In this document: positions 17,134 to 25,854 of the stretch, piece after piece
How positions within the stretch are numbered: position 1 is the first letter of the stretch
How the letters are laid out: each line of letters starts with the position of its first letter
NCBI RefSeq assembly: GCF_001544975.2
Contig: NZ_FCOG02000063.1
Span: forward strand, 1 to 36,934
Direction of reading: 5' to 3'
Length of the DNA stretch: 36,934 nucleotides
Source: Caballeronia arationis
GTDB lineage: Bacteria > Pseudomonadota > Gammaproteobacteria > Burkholderiales > Burkholderiaceae
Notes under the pieces: model-generated
Databases searched by the model: none
The model's input: only the letters and a program-made list of their open reading frames with translations
What the model was told of the DNA's origin: nothing
Made by a program: the position numbers and the translations under genes

Positions 17134-17159
17134 GCTGGGGCGAGATTGAAGGCCCCAGC
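17134..17159. terminator. Hairpin between convergent genes
   Basis: GCTGGGGC and GCCCCAGC form a perfect eight-pair GC-rich stem with a ten-base loop, 12 bases after the D-2-hydroxyacid dehydrogenase stop and 29 bases from the LysR stop. There is no T run on either strand, so it may end transcription weakly or protect 3' ends in both directions. Confidence 0.6.
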
Positions 17160-17187
17160 TGCGTCGCGCCCTACAACGCCAACCCGA

Positions 17188-18117
17188 CTACTTCGACAGG
17201 TTATTCACGATCTCGATCATTTTGTCCAAAATCGGATCGTTCTGCCTGCGTACCCATCCGAAGATAAAGCGAGTTGAATAGTCCAGGTTCGTCAGTGGGA
17301 TGACCGTCAGGTCGCTCGGATACTGGAAGTTCTTGCCCATGACCGCCAATCCGATGCCCATGCCGACGGAAATAAGGTTGAGTTGCGAGGCGATCGTGCT
17401 CACCTCCTGGACGATGTTCGGCTCGAACCCGGCTGCCTGGCAGAAAGCATGCAACTGCCCATAGCTCAGACTACTGCTGGACTTTGGGTCGACTACGAAC
17501 CCTTCGTCAGCGAGATCGGCGAGCGTAAGCGACTTCCTCCGCGCTAATCGATGGTCGTTTGAAACCGCGACACCTAAGTGGCCGGTCTGGATGCACAGCG
17601 AATCAAGAACGATGCCTTCCCGCTCAATGTTGATCTCGGTGCGCCGCTTGCCTGGATGCGGACTTGGCCCCAAGTGCATGAAGCCGGCGTCGATCTTACC
17701 CGCTGCGAGAGCCTTAGGTTGTAGTGAGGTCGAGAGTTCGACCAGCGAAAGACTGATCTCCGGATACGTCTCGCGGAATTGCTTGACTGCGGCGCGAAAG
17801 ATCGAATGCATCAGAGTCAGCGATCCGTATCCGATACGCAGCGTCCCTGTCATGCCATGTCCAACACGTTTGGTCAGGATGATCGCTTCGTTCAAATCGT
17901 CCATGACCCGCACGAGCTGGGGCAACAGCGTGCGCCCGGCCGCAGTGAGCTTTACCGTGTGCGCGAGCCGTTCGAAAAGTGGTGTTCCGAGTTCGCCTTC
18001 TAGGTCGGCGATGATCTGCGAGACGGCGGGTCGGGTGATGTGTAATCGCACGGCGGCCCGTCCAAAGTGCTCTTCTTCTGCGGCCGCAATGAAATATCGA
18101 AGATGCCGAAGTTCCAT
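17188..18117 (-). CDS. LysR-family transcriptional regulator
   Basis: A 309-residue regulator. The winged helix-turn-helix occupies residues 1-60 (MELRHLRYFIAAAEEEHFGR, then RLHITRPAVSQIIADLEGELG and PLFERLAHTVKLTAAG), followed by the linker helix and an effector-binding domain from about residue 90. LysR proteins usually bind near their own promoter and activate a neighbouring operon in response to a pathway metabolite. It is convergent with block A and divergent from the small ORF and aldehyde dehydrogenase at 18298/18685, so the 180 bases before its start are its most likely operator. No sharp T-N11-A palindrome stood out. It is the only intact regulator found between 6.9 and 36.9 kb. Confidence 0.93.
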   Translation of the reverse strand: MELRHLRYFIAAAEEEHFGRAAVRLHITRPAVSQIIADLEGELGTPLFERLAHTVKLTAAGRTLLPQLVRVMDDLNEAIILTKRVGHGMTGTLRIGYGSLTLMHSIFRAAVKQFRETYPEISLSLVELSTSLQPKALAAGKIDAGFMHLGPSPHPGKRRTEINIEREGIVLDSLCIQTGHLGVAVSNDHRLARRKSLTLADLADEGFVVDPKSSSSLSYGQLHAFCQAAGFEPNIVQEVSTIASQLNLISVGMGIGLAVMGKNFQYPSDLTVIPLTNLDYSTRFIFGWVRRQNDPILDKMIEIVNNLSK

Positions 18118-18297
18118 CTCTATTGTGTCTCCTTCAACTCGGCCTGTCAGAAGACTGGAGCTTCAACGGGCGCGGGCGTTGTCTCAGCATGACGCTCATG
18201 ATTCTTCGTGTCGGTTAGCGCCGCTTACCAGGGCACCATAATAGCTGACTTGACCCAACGTCTGTGCGATTTCAAACTTCTATCATCGTCGCTTTGG

Positions 18298-18582
18298 ATG
18301 CGGCTGATGGCCAGGCGCTTCGGCGTCGACGTAGAGCAGGAGACAGCAGTGAGCCTTTCGGGAACATCGTTACGCACGCTCGTCGATAAGTGGATTGGAG
18401 TGGCGAACGGAATACGCGTCACGCAGTTCAGCCACGGTCGCAACGAGCAATACAGGTTCGTGCGTGTTGAAGGCCCAGCGGACGACCGTCCCATAGCGTT
18501 CATCTTCTTTCGCCACGCAGACGGGAGCTGGTGTGTCTTTCCGCCAGAGCGCAGGCGGCCTGCCATGAATCTCGGCGCTTAG
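18298..18582 (+). CDS. Small hypothetical protein
   Basis: A 94-residue protein with a balanced composition and a beta-rich middle (YRFVRVEGPADDRPIAFIFF), then RHADGSWCVFPP and a Pro/Arg tail. It looks like small conserved Burkholderia proteins of unknown function, but I give that from general impression only. The frame is open upstream to a GTG at 18208, and a second ATG lies at 18307. No ribosome-binding site decides between them. It lies between the LysR gene and the aldehyde dehydrogenase. Confidence 0.6.
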   Translation: MRLMARRFGVDVEQETAVSLSGTSLRTLVDKWIGVANGIRVTQFSHGRNEQYRFVRVEGPADDRPIAFIFFRHADGSWCVFPPERRRPAMNLGA

Positions 18583-18684
18583 GCGCGAATAGCGCTTGGT
18601 CCACGGGCCGCAATCAAGCCAAGCACACACTTTACAAGGCGACGCCAAGCGAGACGTGGCCGACTAAATCAAACAGGAGAGCAT

Positions 18685-20103
18685 ATGCGATCGTACGAGA
18701 AGTGCTATATCAATGGCGAATGGGTTTCTCCGCTTAGCCGTAGCGAATGGACCTTGGTGAACCCTGCCACCGAGGAACCGATCGCAAGTGTTACGTTGGC
18801 CGGCGCGCAAGACGTCAATCTGGCGGTGAAGGCCGCGCGCGCTGCCCTAGCCTCGTTCAGCAGGACATCGAAGGGCGAGCGCATCGAACTCCTCGAAGCC
18901 ATCATCGACCGCTTCGTTCGCCGCGAGCATGAGCTCGCGGAAGTTGTCACGCTTGAACTGGGTACGCCGATTTCGCAGAACATTCATGCACCGGCCGCGC
19001 TCGGCTCTTTCAAGCAAGCACTGGCAACGCTCAGGGATTACGAGTTCGAGTACCGCCTGGGGCCCAACACGGTTCGTCGCGAACCTATTGGCGTGTGCGG
19101 CCTGATCACCGCATGGAACTGGCCTCTTCAGCTTCTCGCAACCAAGCTCGCCTATGCGCTGGCTGTCGGCTGCACGGTGGTTCTCAAGCCGAGTGAGTTC
19201 ACTCCGTTGAGTGCGATCCACCTCACGGAAGTGCTTCACGAAGCGGGCGTCCCGAAGGGCGTCTTCAACCTCGTGCTTGGCGACGGCCCCATTGTAGGCA
19301 ATGCTATTAGCAAGCACATGGACATCGACATGGTGTCGTTCACCGGGTCCACCAGAGCCGGGGTCTTGATCGCGGAAGCGGCCGCGCCCTCGGTCAAGCG
19401 GGTTGCGCAGGAGCTAGGGGGAAAATCGGCGAACGTGATTCTCGACGATGCTGACTTACGCGCCGCGGCCAAATGGAACGTCACACGCGCATTTTCGAAT
19501 TCCGGTCAGTCATGCCATGCGCCCACGCGCATCCTGGTTCACGCCAGCCAAGAAGATGAACTGTTGGCATTGCTTCAGGAAGAAGCGAAGGCAGTGAAAG
19601 TGGGGAACCCGCTCGACCCGCAGGTGACCATGGGCCCAGTGGTCAACAAGCTGCAATTCGAGCGAGTGCAGGACTACATCAGGATTGGAATCGAGGAGGG
19701 CGCCACCGTTCGCGTTGGCGGCGTCGGTCGTCCGGACGGACTTGAACGCGGTTACTTTGTGAAGCCCACCATATTCTCCAGCGTGACGCCACAGATGCGC
19801 ATCGCGCAGGAAGAAATATTCGGTCCTGTGCTTGCCGTCATTCCTTATCGGACGGAGGAAGAAGCCATCGAGATCGCGAATGGAACGCCGTATGGTTTAG
19901 GCGCTTACGTGTTCTCATCTAATCGGGAACGAGGTGGTTTCGTCGGCCGTCAACTTCAGGCGGGCCGTGTCTTTCTCAACGGTGCGACAAGCAACACCGA
20001 AGCGCCGATGGGCGGCTATAAGCGTTCCGGTAATGGACGAGAGATGGGTGTCTTCGGGCTCGAGGAGTATCTCGAGACCAAAGCCATGATCGGTTTCGAC
20101 TGA
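18685..20103 (+). CDS. NAD-dependent aldehyde dehydrogenase (block B, plus strand)
   Basis: A 472-residue ALDH-superfamily enzyme. Catalytic Asn145 (TAWNWPLQ), Lys168 (VVLKPSEF), Glu243 (AQELGGKS) and Cys277 (SGQSCHAP) are all present, with FTGSTRAG for NAD binding and the usual C-terminal PMGGYKRSGNGREMG. It resembles the enzyme at 23538 in its active-site segments. An AGGAG site precedes the ATG closely. It stands alone on the plus strand, downstream of the small ORF and converging with the acid sugar kinase gene. It probably oxidises an aldehyde intermediate; its specificity is unknown. Confidence 0.94.
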   Translation: MRSYEKCYINGEWVSPLSRSEWTLVNPATEEPIASVTLAGAQDVNLAVKAARAALASFSRTSKGERIELLEAIIDRFVRREHELAEVVTLELGTPISQNIHAPAALGSFKQALATLRDYEFEYRLGPNTVRREPIGVCGLITAWNWPLQLLATKLAYALAVGCTVVLKPSEFTPLSAIHLTEVLHEAGVPKGVFNLVLGDGPIVGNAISKHMDIDMVSFTGSTRAGVLIAEAAAPSVKRVAQELGGKSANVILDDADLRAAAKWNVTRAFSNSGQSCHAPTRILVHASQEDELLALLQEEAKAVKVGNPLDPQVTMGPVVNKLQFERVQDYIRIGIEEGATVRVGGVGRPDGLERGYFVKPTIFSSVTPQMRIAQEEIFGPVLAVIPYRTEEEAIEIANGTPYGLGAYVFSSNRERGGFVGRQLQAGRVFLNGATSNTEAPMGGYKRSGNGREMGVFGLEEYLETKAMIGFD

Positions 20104-20133
20104 CGAGCGGTGCGTTGCGAATAGACGCTAGGA

Positions 20134-20173
20134 ACGCTCCAGGATGCACGAGTAGTCACACATCCTGGAGCGT
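20134..20173. terminator. Long hairpin between convergent ALDH and otnK
   Basis: A perfect 13-base inverted repeat (ACGCTCCAGGATG and its complement) with a 14-base loop lies 30 bases after the ALDH stop and 53 bases from the kinase stop. Neither side has a T run. It is best read as a bidirectional terminator or RNA-end stabiliser for two converging transcripts. Confidence 0.75.
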
Positions 20174-20226
20174 CTTCCTGCAGAGTCTCAAATGGAAGGC
20201 GTTTCGCCATATCAGGTGCATCTTCA

Positions 20227-21507
20227 TCAGGCGGCCACTTGCGCGCCGTTCAACGCTTCCAGGGCTTTGGCGAAGAAGTTGATCGTCCCAAAATTGCCAG
20301 ACTTCAGAGCCAGTCCCAGCGGCTTGGCACTAATGGATTGCGTCGCCGGTATCCCAGGATCGATTTGCGGTCCAATGCGCAGCGAGCGGACATCGAGCGC
20401 CTGAACTACTGCACCTGACGTTTCACCGCCTGCAACAACGAACTTGCGCACACCCACTTCACGTAATTTGCACGCGATGGAGGCCAGCGCAGCTTCGACC
20501 AAATGCCCCGCCTTCTCAACGCCCAATTCCTTCTGCGCAAGCTTCACTTCGTCCGTCGATGTCGTGGCGTAGATCAGCACCGTTTCATCGTGTCCGCGCA
20601 CGAATTCGACAGCACACTCGACCACCGGTTCGCCGCGAGACAGCGCGATCGGGTCGATGCGAAAGCTCGGCCGCGATGCACGCCACTCGGCCACCTGCGC
20701 ATTAGTCGCCTTCGATGCGCTCCCGGCGAGCACGACCGAGCCGCCGTCGATGCGCGGAAGATCGGCGGCATCGCCCGCGTACACGAGCAGGTCCGCCGAG
20801 TGGAAGTTCTGTGGCAACCCGAGCGCTATCCCCGACCCGCCAGTAACCAATGAGAGGTCGCGGCATGCCCGGCCGATTGTGTACAGATCGGCATCCGAAA
20901 GTGCGTCGGCAATGGCCATCCGCGCGCCGTCCTCCTTCAACTCTTCGATGCGCGCACGCACGGCCTCTGCGCCTTTCGCGATGATGTCGTATCGAATGAG
21001 TCCGACTATGGACTTGGTCTGCCGCTGCAACACCCGTACGAGATTGGAATCGGACATGGGCGTGAGCGGGTGATTCTCCATGCCCGATTCGTTCAGCAAC
21101 ACGTCGCCGACGAAAAGATTGCCGCGAAACACCGTTCGGCCGTTTTCTGGAAACGCCGGGCAGGCGATGGCGAAGTCGCCCCTCAACGCATCGAGCAACG
21201 CATCCGCGACCGGGCCGATATTGCCTCGATTCGTAGAGTCGAACGTCGAGCAACATTTGAAGAAGAACTGCCGGCAGCCCTGTGCGCGCAACCACTCGAG
21301 CGCATCGAGCGATTGCCGCACGGCTTGTTTGCGGGGAATCGTGCGCGACTTTAGCGCGACGACGAGCGCATCGGCTTCGATTTTTACATCTGTATCCGGT
21401 ACACCGATAGTTAGAACCGTGCGCATGCCGCCGCGCACCAGCATATTGGCCAGATCGGTCGCGCCGGTGAAGTCGTCGGCGATGCAGCCGAGCAGTGCCT
21501 GCGCCAT
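20227..21507 (-). CDS. otnK: Four-carbon acid sugar kinase (3-oxo-tetronate kinase family)
   Basis: A 426-residue kinase of the former DUF1537 family. Characterised members phosphorylate 3-oxo-tetronates or threonate/erythronate at the terminal hydroxyl with ATP. The N-terminal signature ADDFTGATDLA is at 10-20 and the substrate loop CSTFDSTNRGNIGP at about 85. The C-terminal nucleotide-binding domain has VTGGSGIALGLP and the hallmark GGETSGAVVQAL near residue 370. GAGGGAG precedes the ATG. Its usual partners, a 3-oxo-tetronate-phosphate decarboxylase (OtnC) and isomerase (OtnI), are not in this window. Two dehydrogenases of the LtnD type lie directly upstream on the same strand, 87 bases away, which supports an acid-sugar role. 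Confidence 0.93.
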   Translation of the reverse strand: MAQALLGCIADDFTGATDLANMLVRGGMRTVLTIGVPDTDVKIEADALVVALKSRTIPRKQAVRQSLDALEWLRAQGCRQFFFKCCSTFDSTNRGNIGPVADALLDALRGDFAIACPAFPENGRTVFRGNLFVGDVLLNESGMENHPLTPMSDSNLVRVLQRQTKSIVGLIRYDIIAKGAEAVRARIEELKEDGARMAIADALSDADLYTIGRACRDLSLVTGGSGIALGLPQNFHSADLLVYAGDAADLPRIDGGSVVLAGSASKATNAQVAEWRASRPSFRIDPIALSRGEPVVECAVEFVRGHDETVLIYATTSTDEVKLAQKELGVEKAGHLVEAALASIACKLREVGVRKFVVAGGETSGAVVQALDVRSLRIGPQIDPGIPATQSISAKPLGLALKSGNFGTINFFAKALEALNGAQVAA

Positions 21508-21594
21508 TGCTTCGCTCCCTCGGGGATTCCGTTGCCCCGTATTGGTGGTTAGACTGAGTTGCGCGAACCGCCGTCCGCAGAGTCCATCGGAGAA

Positions 21595-22464
21595 TCAATG
21601 TGAGCTTGACGCTGGCAACCCCGCATCGATCTCCCAGATCTTCGCCAACGCGTCGATACTCGCCGATTCGCCGAGTCGGTGGGACGCAGCATCGAGCGTG
21701 GACCGGACCATGGTCGCGATGAGCATCGGTGCCCCGTAACGCATGCCTAGCGCCGATGCTTTTCTCAAGTCGCTCGCGCAGTTGCCCACCGTTGCATTAG
21801 CCGTTTGCGCATTCGCGGCGAGAGCCGGAAGCACACGCGCGGACGCACTGTTGTAGCCCGAGCTTTTGTTCAACACGGTGGCCATATCTGCAACTGTGAG
21901 TCCGTTCTTGGCGCCCATGGCGGCGCACTCATAGGTGATGAGGCGGTTGCATGCCGCAATTGCCGCGACGACCAGACGCATGGCGTGCCCGCTCCCGGCA
22001 TCGCCGCAGTGAATCACCTTCGGGCACACCGCTTCAAGAATCGGTCGCACAGAACCGAGTACGTCGGCCGGGCCACCAAAGAAAATCACCGATGCGTCGG
22101 CAATCGCTTCAGTGTTCTCGGTGTGAAGAGGTGCATCGACAAGCGTGATGCCGATGTCGTTCAAGTTCTTCGAAAGCGACCGGCTATTGTCCGGGTCACC
22201 TTGCCCCACGTCGATGACAACGGAGATGCCCTTTAGCCAGTCCGTGTCGCGAAGCAGCGCCTCGCGCGCGTCATCGGCATCGGTGCATAGCACGACGACG
22301 TCTGCGCCCTTGGCCAGATCCACAAGGCTCTTCGCTTGTTCGGCGCCCTCGCATTGCAGAGAGCCATTGTTTGTGTCGAAGATTCGAACCGAATGCGTCT
22401 TCGCCAACGCGCGCGCGACAAACGCGGCTATATCACCGCTTCCCGCCATTGCAATCGTAGTCAC
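21595..22464 (-). CDS. HIBADH-like protein with degenerate active site
   Basis: A 289-residue member of the 3-hydroxyisobutyrate/tartronate-semialdehyde dehydrogenase family. The fold is intact: Rossmann domain, a central long helix and a C-terminal helical domain. Key positions differ from the neighbour at 22461. The dinucleotide motif is GSGDIA, without the third Gly. The substrate motif DAPxSG becomes DAPLHT (Ser to His114). The catalytic Lys is Arg163 (GHAMRLVV), and the two Asn after it are Val and Ala. Catalysis by the known mechanism is therefore unlikely. It starts with GTG at a GTGA overlap with the upstream gene, so the two are translationally coupled. It may form a mixed complex with, or regulate, the canonical paralogue, or bind a different ligand. 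Confidence 0.88.
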   Translation of the reverse strand: MTTIAMAGSGDIAAFVARALAKTHSVRIFDTNNGSLQCEGAEQAKSLVDLAKGADVVVLCTDADDAREALLRDTDWLKGISVVIDVGQGDPDNSRSLSKNLNDIGITLVDAPLHTENTEAIADASVIFFGGPADVLGSVRPILEAVCPKVIHCGDAGSGHAMRLVVAAIAACNRLITYECAAMGAKNGLTVADMATVLNKSSGYNSASARVLPALAANAQTANATVGNCASDLRKASALGMRYGAPMLIATMVRSTLDAASHRLGESASIDALAKIWEIDAGLPASSSH

Positions 22465-23378
22465 TTTGCCTCCTGGTTCGCGACATTCTTCTGCAGATCA
22501 GCGAACTTGGTATCGGCCATCGACTCGATGACGCCGATCATCTGTTCGAGTTGGGCGTCCTTGCCGAGCGAATTTAGGCCGATCTGCAGAAGCGAGCGCG
22601 CAGCGCCGCCTATGGGCATGGGGACTTTCTGCTCTGCGGCCAAACCGATCGCCTGATGGATGTCTTTCACTTGAAGCGCGAGCCAGAACTTGGTGGACTG
22701 ACGCCCTTCCGCGATGGCAGGCAGCATGCCCTGCGAGGTGTAGTTACGAGCCGTCGTTGCGTTGATCGCCTCGGTCATGAGTTCGAGGGGCAGGCCGAAC
22801 TTTCGCCCCATGGCCACGACCTCCAGAGTCGCCAGGCGGCAACTGACGTTCATCATATTGTTCACGGTCTTCATGGTCTGACCGTTACCCACGCGCTCGC
22901 CGCAATGAAAGACGTTCGGGCTGATCGCGTGCAGTACCGGCAGCGTCTTCTGAAACGCGTCGTGCGGGCCCGAGGCGATGATCGAAATGGTCCCGGCAAT
23001 GGCCGTAGCCATCGCACCGGAGACAGGTGCGTCGAACAATGTGACGCCCATCTCTTCGAGTTGACGAGCAAACCCGTTGGTTTCTGCCGGCACGCCACTG
23101 GTCTGATCGACGACGATCTTTCCCGGCGCTAGCCCATCGGCCACTCCGTTAGCACCGAAGAGCACCGCCTGGACGTCCGAGCTCCTCGGCAAGCAAAGCA
23201 GCACGACGTCGCTGTTACGCGCGAGTTCCGCGGGCGTTGCTGCCGCTGTGGCGCCCAGTTCGACGAAAGCACTCACAGTCTTCTCGTTCAAATCGAACAC
23301 GCTCAACGGAAACTTGCCGATCAGATGACGCGCGAGCGCGCCACCCATGGCGCCCAGCCCGATATAACCGATGCGCAT
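22461..23378 (-). CDS. HIBADH-family NAD(P)-dependent dehydrogenase (LtnD-like)
   Basis: A 305-residue beta-hydroxyacid dehydrogenase. All hallmarks are present: GLGAMG at 8-12, the substrate motif DAPVSG at 116-121, and the catalytic segment GNGQTMKTVNNMM with Lys170 and Asn173/174. Family members oxidise 3-hydroxyisobutyrate, L-threonate, D-glycerate or tartronate semialdehyde. In kinase-linked clusters the LtnD branch oxidises four-carbon acid sugars at C2 to feed OtnK. With otnK two genes downstream, that branch is the better guess. AGGAGGAGATAA before the ATG is a near-ideal ribosome-binding site. It overlaps the start of the degenerate paralogue by four bases. Confidence 0.93.
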   Translation of the reverse strand: MRIGYIGLGAMGGALARHLIGKFPLSVFDLNEKTVSAFVELGATAAATPAELARNSDVVLLCLPRSSDVQAVLFGANGVADGLAPGKIVVDQTSGVPAETNGFARQLEEMGVTLFDAPVSGAMATAIAGTISIIASGPHDAFQKTLPVLHAISPNVFHCGERVGNGQTMKTVNNMMNVSCRLATLEVVAMGRKFGLPLELMTEAINATTARNYTSQGMLPAIAEGRQSTKFWLALQVKDIHQAIGLAAEQKVPMPIGGAARSLLQIGLNSLGKDAQLEQMIGVIESMADTKFADLQKNVANQEAK

Positions 23379-23537
23379 TTATCTCCTCCTGACTTTCATT
23401 GCCGATGACGTCCCCGGCCGACCGCCGCAGGAACAATGCGGCGCAAAGTGATGGTGCGCCACGGCACGTTGTGCGTCGAGTCGCATTTTCTCGGCGTGGT
23501 GGTAAGTGCGTCTTACCGCGTATGACCAGGACCGCTG

Positions 23538-25019
23538 CTACCGCTGCACGAACGGATTCGTGGGCGCCCTCTCGGAGGTAGACAGAAAGACGCTCTTGGT
23601 CTCAAGGAACTCATGAACCGCTTCGATTCCGTTCTCGCGACCGATGCCCGACATCTTCATGCCGCCAAACGGCATCATGAAACTGTAGGCCCGGTATGTA
23701 TTGACCCAGACGGTGCCGGCTTTCAGTGCCTTTGTCATGCGCATCGCTCGGCCGATGTTCGCGGTCCACACGCCCGCGACCAGACCGTAAATCACGCTGT
23801 TCGCCAACGCCACGGCATGTTGCTCGTCATCGAACCCGATGATGGACAGCACCGGACCGAAGACTTCCTCTTGCGCAATGCGCATGTCGTTAGTGACGTT
23901 CGTGAAGATGGTCGGCTCGACGAACTGGCCGCCCGTTACACCGGGACCGGCCGCGGGCTTGCCGCCGAGAATGCAACGGGCGCCCTCGCGTCTTGCGATC
24001 TCGATGTAGTCAAGCACCTTCGCATATTGAGGAGGCGTTGCGATGGGCCCGACGTTCGTTTCCGGTTGCATCGGGTCGCCGAGATTCACACCTCGCGCGA
24101 GAGCGAGCAGGCACTCAGTGAAACGCTCCTTGATCGAATTCTGCACGAGCAGCCGCGAACCGGAGATGCACATCTGGCCGGCCGCACCAAAGATGCCTGA
24201 GACGACGCCGACTGCGGCAGCATCGAGGTCCGCATCCTCGAAAACGATATTCGGCGACTTCCCGCCCAGCTCCATCGCGACGCGCTTCATGCCTCGGGCC
24301 GCAGTCTCGTAGATCCGCTTGCCTGTGATGTCCGAGCCGGTGAAGCTGATCTTTGCAACATCCTCGTGCTCGACGAGCGCAGCGCCAGCTTCGTTGCCAA
24401 AGCCCGTTATAACATTAAAGACGCCATCGGGCAGTCCGGCTTCTTTGGTGAGCGCAGCAAATTCCAGTGAACTCGCCGATGCAAATTCCGAAGGCTTGAC
24501 GACGACCGTGCAGCCGGCGGCCAACGCGGGAGCGCACTTTAACGACAAAAATTGCAGCGGCGAATTCCATGCGGTCAGCGCCGCGACGACGCCCACTGGC
24601 TCATGCGTGGTAAAAGCGAAGACGTCGGCCTTCTCCACCGGCATGACCGCACCTTCGATCTTGTCAGCAAGCCCACCGTAGTAGTACCAGTATTCGGGAA
24701 TGGTCTTCAACTGACCCTGCATCTCCGTGAAGACTTTGCCGTTGTCCTGCGTCTCTGTTGCGGCGAGTGGCGTGGCATGCTGGACGATCAGATCGCCTAT
24801 GCGCCGCATCACCTTGCCGCGCTCGGTTGCTGTCATCCGGCTCCACGGGCTGTCGTCCAGCGCGCGCTTGGCGGCCTTTACGGCACGGGCCGAATCTTCA
24901 GCCGTCCCGCGAGGGATCCTTGCCCACGGCTCTCCGGTGTAGGGATTCACTGTGTCGATCCACTCGCCTTTTGTGGGATCCTCGTGCTTCCCATTGATCC
25001 ACAGCTGATATGTCTTCAC
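23538..25019 (-). CDS. NAD-dependent aldehyde dehydrogenase (block B, minus strand)
   Basis: A 493-residue ALDH-superfamily enzyme with Asn152 (TAWNSPLQ), Lys175 (VVKPSEF), Glu250 (MELGGKSP) and Cys284 (AGQMCISG), FTGSDITG for cofactor, and PFGGMKMSGIGRENG near the end. Its active-site segments are closest to the ALDH at 18685. The frame is open from 25049, but GTG at 25019 with GGAG eight bases before it matches the family's usual opening (TYQLWINGK). It lies between an SDR gene upstream (55 bases) and the HIBADH pair downstream (159 bases), within the minus-strand run. It should oxidise an aldehyde to an acid; the substrate is unknown. Confidence 0.94.
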   Translation of the reverse strand: MKTYQLWINGKHEDPTKGEWIDTVNPYTGEPWARIPRGTAEDSARAVKAAKRALDDSPWSRMTATERGKVMRRIGDLIVQHATPLAATETQDNGKVFTEMQGQLKTIPEYWYYYGGLADKIEGAVMPVEKADVFAFTTHEPVGVVAALTAWNSPLQFLSLKCAPALAAGCTVVVKPSEFASASSLEFAALTKEAGLPDGVFNVITGFGNEAGAALVEHEDVAKISFTGSDITGKRIYETAARGMKRVAMELGGKSPNIVFEDADLDAAAVGVVSGIFGAAGQMCISGSRLLVQNSIKERFTECLLALARGVNLGDPMQPETNVGPIATPPQYAKVLDYIEIARREGARCILGGKPAAGPGVTGGQFVEPTIFTNVTNDMRIAQEEVFGPVLSIIGFDDEQHAVALANSVIYGLVAGVWTANIGRAMRMTKALKAGTVWVNTYRAYSFMMPFGGMKMSGIGRENGIEAVHEFLETKSVFLSTSERAPTNPFVQR

Positions 25020-25073
25020 GCACCTGTCTCCATGATCCCGCGAACGCATCGAACCTAGGCGTCGACTTGTCGG

Positions 25074-25850
25074 TCAGAGGCCTGCTGTCTGCCCGCCGTC
25101 GACCACGACTGCATGACCGATCGCGAAACCCGCTACATCAGAACACAGCCAGAGGACCGTATTGGCGATCTCCTCCGGGCGGCCAAGGCGGCCAATGGGC
25201 TCTTGCGCGATCATCCGCTTGCGGTTCTCTTCGGTGCCTTGCGTGAAGCGGCCGATCATCGGCGTATCGATGATGCCCGGACACACAGCGTTGATGCGCA
25301 CGCCATCTTTGCCGTACTCGAGCGCTGCCGACTTTGTGAGACCAATGACGCCGTGCTTAGACGCACAATAGGCGCCTTGACCACGGATGCCAACCACGCC
25401 CGCGCCAGACGATGTATTGACAATCGAACCGCCGCCGTTTTTGAGCATGATCGGGATCTGGTACTTCATGCAGTAAAAGACGCCGCCGAGATTCACGCGC
25501 AGGATGCGTTCGAACGCTTCGTCGGGAATCTCGGCCGTGTAGGCGAGCGCCTGCTCGATGCCTGCGTTATTGAACGCGAAGTCGAGCCGGCCGAATTTAT
25601 CGATGGTTGCGGCGAGCGCCGCTTGCACGTCGTCGGGCTTCGAGACATCGCATTTCACCGCGAGCGCGCGAACCCCCTCCACTTCGACCATCCGCACAGT
25701 CGCCTGTGCGCCTTCTTCCGAGAGATCGACCACGACGACATCCGCGCCTTCCTGCGCGAAAGCCAAGGCAGTTGCCTGCCCGATGCCGTTTGCCGCGCCG
25801 GTCACGAAAGCCACTTTCCCTTCATAGTTCCACTTGCGATGAGTCGTCAT
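25074..25850 (-). CDS. SDR-family NAD(P)-dependent oxidoreductase
   Basis: A 258-residue classical short-chain dehydrogenase. Seen: the cofactor motif TGAANGIG at 17-24, an acidic residue after the second strand (VVDLSEE, Asp42) favouring NAD, NNAG at 94-97, catalytic Ser near 147-148 (NTSSGAG), Tyr161 and Lys165 (YCASK), and the C-terminal VVVDGG. The frame extends upstream to 25910 but would overlap the lactonase gene. The ATG at 25850 leaves a four-base gap and is normal for the family. Paired with the adjacent SMP-30 lactonase, it may oxidise an aldose to its lactone, as in several sugar pathways; that pairing is inference. Confidence 0.93.
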   Translation of the reverse strand: MTTHRKWNYEGKVAFVTGAANGIGQATALAFAQEGADVVVVDLSEEGAQATVRMVEVEGVRALAVKCDVSKPDDVQAALAATIDKFGRLDFAFNNAGIEQALAYTAEIPDEAFERILRVNLGGVFYCMKYQIPIMLKNGGGSIVNTSSGAGVVGIRGQGAYCASKHGVIGLTKSAALEYGKDGVRINAVCPGIIDTPMIGRFTQGTEENRKRMIAQEPIGRLGRPEEIANTVLWLCSDVAGFAIGHAVVVDGGQTAGL

Positions 25851-25854
25851 TGCT

